From Mixta sp031457955 (GTDB lineage Bacteria > Pseudomonadota > Gammaproteobacteria > Enterobacterales > Enterobacteriaceae), in the NCBI RefSeq assembly GCF_031457955.1, contig NZ_JAVDXN010000001.1:682001-746000 (forward strand): a stretch of DNA of 64,000 nucleotides. Direction: 5' to 3'. Below the pieces are notes generated by a model. It worked only from the letters and a program-made list of their open reading frames with translations, did not search any database and had not been told where the DNA came from. Positions 59,844-64,000 of this stretch are shown here, one piece after another (position 1 is the stretch's first letter; each line of letters opens with the position of its first letter). Position numbers and translations under genes: made by a program.

Positions 59844-60518
59844 CTATTCACCGTCGCTGATTTCAGCAGGCTGTTCCTCATCGACCGGCAGCGGCGGCCA
59901 GCCGCCCAGACGTTTCCAGCGGTTTACCAGCTCGCAAAACAGCTCCGCCGTGCGCTCAGTGTCATACAGCGCCGAGTGCGCCTGGCTGGCGTCAAAAGCG
60001 ATGCCTGCGGCCTTACAGGCTTTCGCCAGCACCGTCTGACCCACTACCAGCCCGCTCAGGGCCGCGGTATCAAAGGTGGCGAACGGATGAAACGGATTGC
60101 GCTTTAGCGCCGTTCGCTCAGCGGCGGCCATCATAAAACTGTGATCGAAATTGGCATTATGCGCAACGACAATGGCGCGATTGCAGCCCTGATCCTTTAT
60201 GCCTTTGCGCACCTGTTTAAAGATAGCGTGCAGCGCATCATATTCATTGACCGCGCCGCGCAGCGGATTCTCAGGATCGATACCATTGAACGCCAGCGCC
60301 TCCGGATGCAGAATCGCGCCCGCAAAAGGCTCGACGTGAAAATGCAGCGTCTGGTCGCGTTGCAGCCAGCCATTTTCATCCATTTTCAACGTAACGGCGG
60401 CAATTTCCAGCAGTGCATCGGTTTTGGCGTTAAATCCGGCGGTTTCGATATCAATTACCACTGGATAAAAGCCGCGGAAGCGGTCAGATAATGCGTTCAG
60501 TTGTTTCGATTCAGACAT
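59844..60518 (-). CDS. rnt: ribonuclease T
   Basis: DEDD-family 3'-5' exoribonuclease, 224 residues (E. coli 215), that trims tRNA 3' ends and stable RNAs. ExoI VVIDIETAGFN, VVAHNANFDHSFM and HSALYDTERTAELF carry the DEDDh residues. It has a longer acidic C-terminal tail. E. coli lhr, between rnt and grxD, is absent. Confidence 0.96.
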   Translation of the reverse strand: MSESKQLNALSDRFRGFYPVVIDIETAGFNAKTDALLEIAAVTLKMDENGWLQRDQTLHFHVEPFAGAILHPEALAFNGIDPENPLRGAVNEYDALHAIFKQVRKGIKDQGCNRAIVVAHNANFDHSFMMAAAERTALKRNPFHPFATFDTAALSGLVVGQTVLAKACKAAGIAFDASQAHSALYDTERTAELFCELVNRWKRLGGWPPLPVDEEQPAEISDGE

Positions 60519-60584
60519 CAGGATCTCATTGGCGAAAAAATGCAGCGCGCATTATGGCAAATTTCGCCAGGGGTTGCAGCAGCA

Positions 60585-60612
60585 GGAAAAAGAAGGGCGC
60601 CCGCAGGCGCCC
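60585..60612 (-). terminator. terminator after gloA
   Basis: On the minus strand GGGCGCC / GGCGCCC stem with a short loop, then TTCTTTTTC. Confidence 0.7.
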
Positions 60613-60619
60613 AAAAAAC

Positions 60620-61027
60620 TTAGTGGCCGAGGCCATGACCAGCGTGTTCGTTCTCAATCAGTTCGATTTTGTAACCGTCCGGGTCTTCAACAAAGGCGAT
60701 AACGGTGTTGCCGCCTTTAACCGGGCCCGCTTCACGGGTCACTTTACCGCCCGCCTGACGAATTCGTTCGCAGGTTGCTGCGACATCATCCACGCCCAGC
60801 GCGATATGGCCATAGGCGTTGCCGAGATCATAGTGATCCACACCCCAGTTATAGGTCAGCTCAATCACTGCGCCTTCGCTTTCGTCGGTATAGCCAACAA
60901 ACGCCAGGTTATATTTATATTCCTGATTTTCACTTTCGCGCAGCAGACGCATGCCCAGCACGCGAGTATAGAAATCCAGGGAACGTTGCATATCGCCAAC
61001 GCGCAGCATGGTGTGAAGTAAGCGCAT
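60620..61027 (-). CDS. gloA: lactoylglutathione lyase GloA (glyoxalase I)
   Basis: Ni-dependent glyoxalase I, 135 residues, converting the methylglyoxal-glutathione adduct to S-lactoylglutathione. Metal ligands appear at His5 (RLLHTML), Glu56 (VIELTYN), His74 (YGHIALGV) and Glu122 (KIELIE). The start at 61027 aligns with E. coli; the longer frame adds nine codons without support. In E. coli gloA is the third gene of nemR-nemA-gloA; here those two genes are gone but a NemR box remains upstream. Confidence 0.96.
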   Translation of the reverse strand: MRLLHTMLRVGDMQRSLDFYTRVLGMRLLRESENQEYKYNLAFVGYTDESEGAVIELTYNWGVDHYDLGNAYGHIALGVDDVAATCERIRQAGGKVTREAGPVKGGNTVIAFVEDPDGYKIELIENEHAGHGLGH

Positions 61028-61155
61028 AATAGTCTCCAAAAAGGGGGTCATCATCCGATGACGGTCAAAAAAGCTTAGTATAGCTGCCTGTTACCAGACG
61101 GGAAAACCCACGATAGCCTTCAGTAGACCGGTCGTCTTGAAGCGGGTTTTTTAAT

Positions 61156-61298
61156 TTAGCGCTCCGGCAACAGCTGCAAAATTGCCTGGAGCGCGTGGAT
61201 TAACGCACTGCCCCCGTGTCATGTTTTGCTCGGCAAACAGAGCCATTTACCCCTGGCAAGCGGCTGTACACGGGCAGCCTGTGGGCCGTTTTATTCAT
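61156..61298 (-). pseudogene. nemR: probable nemR remnant (TetR-type regulator)
   Basis: Fifteen bases below a perfect NemR box, an ATG at 61298 opens with MNKTA, similar to the MNK start of NemR, then drifts to an unrelated sequence and stops after 32 codons. In another frame the segment ends LIHALQAILQLLPER before a stop at 61156, which looks like a C-terminal helix. The two ends are not in one frame, as after an internal deletion. nemA is missing altogether. This reading rests mainly on the operator and synteny; the protein evidence is thin. Confidence 0.4.
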
Positions 61299-61312
61299 GG
61301 CGCTCAGGGTAA

Positions 61313-61328
61313 TAGACCAGTTGGTCTA
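61313..61328 (-). promoter_or_regulatory. NemR box
   Basis: Minus strand TAGACCAACTGGTCTA fits the published NemR operator pattern TAGACCNNCTGGTCTA at every fixed position. It is oriented toward gloA, about 290 bases upstream. A degenerate relative (TAGACCGGTCGTCTTG) occurs at about 61122. Confidence 0.75.
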
Positions 61329-61336
61329 ATGCAACC

Positions 61337-62965
61337 TTAATGCGCCTGGCATCTTTTCAGCAGGTCAAGCTGTGGCTGATAAAGGCTGGTCTGCACGTTA
61401 ACCATCCCTAACAGCGTATGAAAAACATTATCCTGCGAGATCTCATCCTGTTGCGCATGCTGTCGCAGGCAGGCTTGGTTAATGCCGAAAGTCCGGGCGT
61501 AATCGGCAGAGAGCCACAACAGGAAAGGGATGTGCGTCTGCTGGCTGGGCGCAAACAGATAAGGCGTGCCATGCAAATACATACCATGCTCGCCCAACGA
61601 CTCACCATGGTCGGAGAGATAGATCAGCGCCACGTTAAAGCGCTGCTGATACGTTTTCAACAACTCGATAGTGTCGCTCAGCATCGCGTCGGTGTAGAGC
61701 AGCGTATTGTCATAAGTGTTCACCAGCGCCTGATGATCGCAATCCTGAATCTGTTTGCTGTCGCAGGTCGGCGTAAAGCGGCGCAGCGCGGGCGGATAAC
61801 GTAAATAGTAAGCGGGGCCGTGACTGCCCATCTGATGCAGCACAATCACCGAATCATCCTTCACGCCATCAATATAGTGCGATAAACGATGCAGCAGCAC
61901 TTCATCCAGGCAGGCGTCGTTGCGGCAAAGATCGGTAAGTTTCCATAAGGTCATATCGCTATGCGGAATACGGTCACAGGCACCTTTACAGCCGCCATCG
62001 TTCTCACGCCACATCACGTTGATGCCCGCATGGGCCAGCACATCCATTAAGCCTTCCTGATGATGCGCCAGGTTGGCGTTATAGTGCGCGCGCGTCATAC
62101 CGGAAAACATACAGGGCACGGAGATCGCGGTTTCTGTTCCGCATGAGCTGGCGTGCTGATAGTAGATCACGTTCTGCTGTTTCAGTCTGGGATTGGTTTC
62201 CCGCGGGTAGCCGCCCAGCGAGAAGTTTTCCGCCCGCGCGGTTTCGCCCAGCACAAAAATAACCAGCGTCTTTTTCTCGGCGGCGTCGATAAGCGGGCCT
62301 TTTTGCGCATCCTGTCCGATGCGAACCAGCGCTTTACTGCCCTGTAGCCAGCGATTATCAGCATAATTAATCACGCCGCTAACGACGTTGGCGGGCGTGA
62401 CCATTTTCACCAGGCCTTTATTATTGCGGAACAGCGAGGCGTAATCTTTATACATCAGGGCGGCAATCAGCAAAATTGTCAGCAGGCAGCTGATAGACCA
62501 TAAGCCGCGCATCGCCAGAGCAAACCACCAGGGGCGTGTCGGCGTGATTTTAGTCACGCAAACAAGCAGCGCAGGAATGACGCCCAGCGCCAGCAACCAT
62601 AACAGATAACGCAAGCTCAGCAGCGCGGTGGCTTCCTGCAAATCGGTTTCAAAAACGTTTTGCACCATATTGGTGTCAATCACCGTGCCGAAACTGTACA
62701 TAAAATAGTTTGCCGCCGCACCGCACAGCAGCAGAATAATCAGCAGCGGCTTGCGGATCCAGGGCAACGCCAGCAGGTTAAAAATCAGCATAAAGGCGCA
62801 AAACAGCACCAGCGGAATCGAGGCGATAAACAGATAATCGTGCAGATGCGCACGCGGCGTGCGTTCTGCCGCGCGAATAATAAACTGAGCATTAAGAATA
62901 AAAGTAAAAAACAGCGCGCAGGCGACAAGGAACCACGATTCATTACAGCGTATTTTTTTCAGCAT
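61337..62965 (-). CDS. eptA: lipid A phosphoethanolamine transferase EptA (PmrC)
   Basis: Inner-membrane enzyme of 542 residues that adds phosphoethanolamine to lipid A and lowers polymyxin binding. Five N-terminal membrane segments (to about 170) precede the periplasmic sulfatase-fold domain with Glu241 (VLGETARAENF), the acceptor Thr277 (CGTETAISVPCM), NDGGCKGACDR, QMGSHGPAYY and LSDHGESLGEHG. Start at 62965 follows E. coli; an ATG two codons upstream is possible and neither has a ribosome site. Inserted between gloA and ydhL relative to E. coli. PmrA-type boxes lie upstream. Confidence 0.93.
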   Translation of the reverse strand: MLKKIRCNESWFLVACALFFTFILNAQFIIRAAERTPRAHLHDYLFIASIPLVLFCAFMLIFNLLALPWIRKPLLIILLLCGAAANYFMYSFGTVIDTNMVQNVFETDLQEATALLSLRYLLWLLALGVIPALLVCVTKITPTRPWWFALAMRGLWSISCLLTILLIAALMYKDYASLFRNNKGLVKMVTPANVVSGVINYADNRWLQGSKALVRIGQDAQKGPLIDAAEKKTLVIFVLGETARAENFSLGGYPRETNPRLKQQNVIYYQHASSCGTETAISVPCMFSGMTRAHYNANLAHHQEGLMDVLAHAGINVMWRENDGGCKGACDRIPHSDMTLWKLTDLCRNDACLDEVLLHRLSHYIDGVKDDSVIVLHQMGSHGPAYYLRYPPALRRFTPTCDSKQIQDCDHQALVNTYDNTLLYTDAMLSDTIELLKTYQQRFNVALIYLSDHGESLGEHGMYLHGTPYLFAPSQQTHIPFLLWLSADYARTFGINQACLRQHAQQDEISQDNVFHTLLGMVNVQTSLYQPQLDLLKRCQAH

Positions 62966-63014
62966 TCGCATCGTTAAACAAAATTGAACATTGCATATAG
63001 TCTGGCCTAAAAAC

Positions 63015-63042
63015 CTTAATAAAACCTTAATGCAGGGTTAAT
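63015..63042. promoter_or_regulatory. PmrA (BasR)-type direct repeats upstream of eptA
   Basis: CTTAAT-N5-CTTAAT-N5-GTTAAT, three hexamers at an exact 11-base period. The first pair fits the PmrA consensus YTTAAT-N5-YTTAAT. A TATATG -10-like element lies toward eptA at about 62995. Strongly suggests control by PmrAB (iron, low pH, antimicrobial peptides). Confidence 0.75.
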
Positions 63043-63165
63043 GAGTGCGGGGCAAGGGGAATCATTCGTACTGCTTAACGGCGGCACACGGTAATTTTAT
63101 GGCCAGGCTTGCGCTTCAGCCTGAAGCTGTCTTGAATAAAAGAAGGTGTTTACTCAGGAGGCGAT

Positions 63166-63405
63166 GTGGCAGAGCAGCTTGAATTCTTCCCGGTGCCCAG
63201 CCCGTGCCGGGGTATTTGTCAGTCCGATGCGCGCGGCTACTGTCGTGGCTGCCTGCGCAGCCGTGAAGAGCGCTTTAACTGGATGCAATATAGCGATGCG
63301 CAGAAGCGCGACGTGCTGCGCCTCTGTCGCCAGCGCTGGCTACGCCTGCACCGCAATGAAAAACCTGCCGCGCCTGAGGAACCCCAACAGCCGTCACTGT
63401 TTTGA
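63166..63405 (+). CDS. ydhL: DUF1289 protein YdhL
   Basis: A 79-residue cysteine-rich protein with the DUF1289 core SPCRGICQSDARGYCRGC (four cysteines of a probable metal site) and RFNW. It matches E. coli YdhL including the C-terminal PSLF. It starts with GTG at 63166 behind AGGAGG; an ATG two bases earlier is in another frame. Function unknown. In E. coli it is next to nemR. Confidence 0.9.
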   Translation: MAEQLEFFPVPSPCRGICQSDARGYCRGCLRSREERFNWMQYSDAQKRDVLRLCRQRWLRLHRNEKPAAPEEPQQPSLF

Positions 63406-63477
63406 TATCTTTCCCTTTTTTTCTCGGACGTCGGCGTATACTGCCTGTCATTAACCATGATTCGCAGAGGAAAAGAG

Positions 63478-64000
63478 ATGACAGAACGCGTGCAGGTTGC
63501 GCCACAGGGGCCAGCGTTTTCCCGTCTGGTGATGGGCTACTGGCGGTTAATGGAGTGGCAGATGTCTGCTCAGCAGCTGACGACATTTATCGAGCAGCAT
63601 CTGGCGCTGGGCATTACCACCGTCGATCATGCCGATATTTATGGCGATTATCAGTGTGAGGCCGCTTTCGGCGCGGCGCTGCGTCTGGACCCTTCGTTGC
63701 GTCAGCGGCTGGAGCTGGTCACCAAATGTGGCATCGCGACTACCGCTAAACCCGAAAACCAGCTGGGTCACTACATTACCGATGGCGATCATATTATCCG
63801 CAGTGCGGAAGCCTCGTTGCGTCATTTTTCTACCGATTATCTCGATCTGCTGCTGATTCATCGCCCCGACCCGTTAATGGACGCGGATGAGATCGCTGAA
63901 GCCTTTAGCGCGCTGCATCAGAGCGGCAAAGTACGCCATTTCGGCGTCTCCAATTTCACCCCGGCGCAGTTTGCGCTGTTACAGTCGCGCCTGCCGTTTA
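63478..64000 (+). CDS. ydhF: aldo/keto reductase YdhF, partial
   Basis: Aldo/keto-reductase-family oxidoreductase, cut by the window edge after 174 codons (family about 300). The barrel signature VDHADIYGDYQCE holds the catalytic Asp and Tyr; KCGIATTAK with the active-site Lys, LDLLLIHRPDPLMDADE and GKVRHFGVSNFTPAQF follow. Start at 63478 behind AGAGGAAAAG. The physiological substrate is unknown. Confidence 0.95.
   Translation, partial: MTERVQVAPQGPAFSRLVMGYWRLMEWQMSAQQLTTFIEQHLALGITTVDHADIYGDYQCEAAFGAALRLDPSLRQRLELVTKCGIATTAKPENQLGHYITDGDHIIRSAEASLRHFSTDYLDLLLIHRPDPLMDADEIAEAFSALHQSGKVRHFGVSNFTPAQFALLQSRLPF

Overview
The window is chromosomal DNA from a member of the Enterobacterales. The order tcyP-ydjM-hxpB(yniC)-yniB-yniA-ydiZ-ydiY-thrS-infC-rpmI-rplT-pheMST-ihfA-btuCED-nlpC-ydiV-selO-aroH-ppsR-ppsA-rprA-ydiK-ydiJ-menI-sufABCDSE-ldtE-lpp-pykF-tRNA-Val-mdtK-ribE-cfa-punC-punR-purR-cydH-mepH-grxD-rnt-gloA-ydhL-ydhF is the backbone known from the 37-39 minute region of Escherichia coli. 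GC content is moderately high. The pattern of insertions (kduID, cioAB with a formate-dehydrogenase-like protein) and losses (pfkB, hemP, sodB, ydhP, lhr, nemRA) points to Erwiniaceae (Pantoea/Mixta/Erwinia type). That placement is inference, not a database result.

Layout. 1-8.6 kb: a cystine transporter (cut by the window edge), SOS-linked ydjM, an inserted pectin-catabolism pair kduI-kduD with a KdgR box, the yniC/B/A-ydiZ block, and an orphan iron-type periplasmic binding protein with a Fur box where E. coli has pfkB; then ydiY. 8.7-15.9 kb is the main accessory insert: a tightly overlapping operon (formate-dehydrogenase-like molybdoprotein, DUF1641 protein, CioA/CioB bd oxidase), then an isolated phage spanin pair (Rz/Rz1-like, nested) and a toxin-antitoxin-like pair. 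16-23.6 kb: the translation block thrS-infC-rpmI-rplT-pheM-pheS-pheT-ihfA, with its classical controls (thrS operator leader, AUU start of infC, PheM attenuator). 23.7-30.1 kb: DUF2502 protein, vitamin B12 import (btuCED), nlpC, a degenerate EAL protein (ydiV), selO and a repeat-rich convergent spacer. 30.1-40.3 kb: aroH, ppsR/ppsA with a Cra box, the sRNA RprA with its RcsB box, ydiK, ydiJ and menI. 40.3-46.7 kb: a Fur-boxed unknown protein and sufABCDSE. 46.8-53.1 kb: ldtE, lpp, pykF, three tRNA-Val(GAC), mdtK, ribE. 53.2-64 kb: cfa, the punC/punR/purR purine group, the 29-residue CydH, mepH, grxD, rnt, gloA, a probable nemR relic with an intact NemR box, eptA with PmrA-type boxes, ydhL and ydhF (cut by the edge).

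Themes. Central carbon control is visible as Cra boxes upstream of both ppsA and pykF, two genes acting in opposite directions on the PEP/pyruvate node. Iron control is visible as Fur boxes at the orphan binding protein, the unknown 134-residue protein and sufA. Envelope stress and maintenance genes are dense: RprA/RcsB, lpp, ldtE, mepH, nlpC, eptA and cfa. Most of the sequence is conserved housekeeping. The less ordinary material is the fdh-DUF1641-cio operon, the stranded spanin pair, the TA-like pair with its twin TGTATATACA palindromes, the recurrent intergenic palindrome GTTGCGCAAC, the Fur-controlled unknown, and the fossil nem locus.
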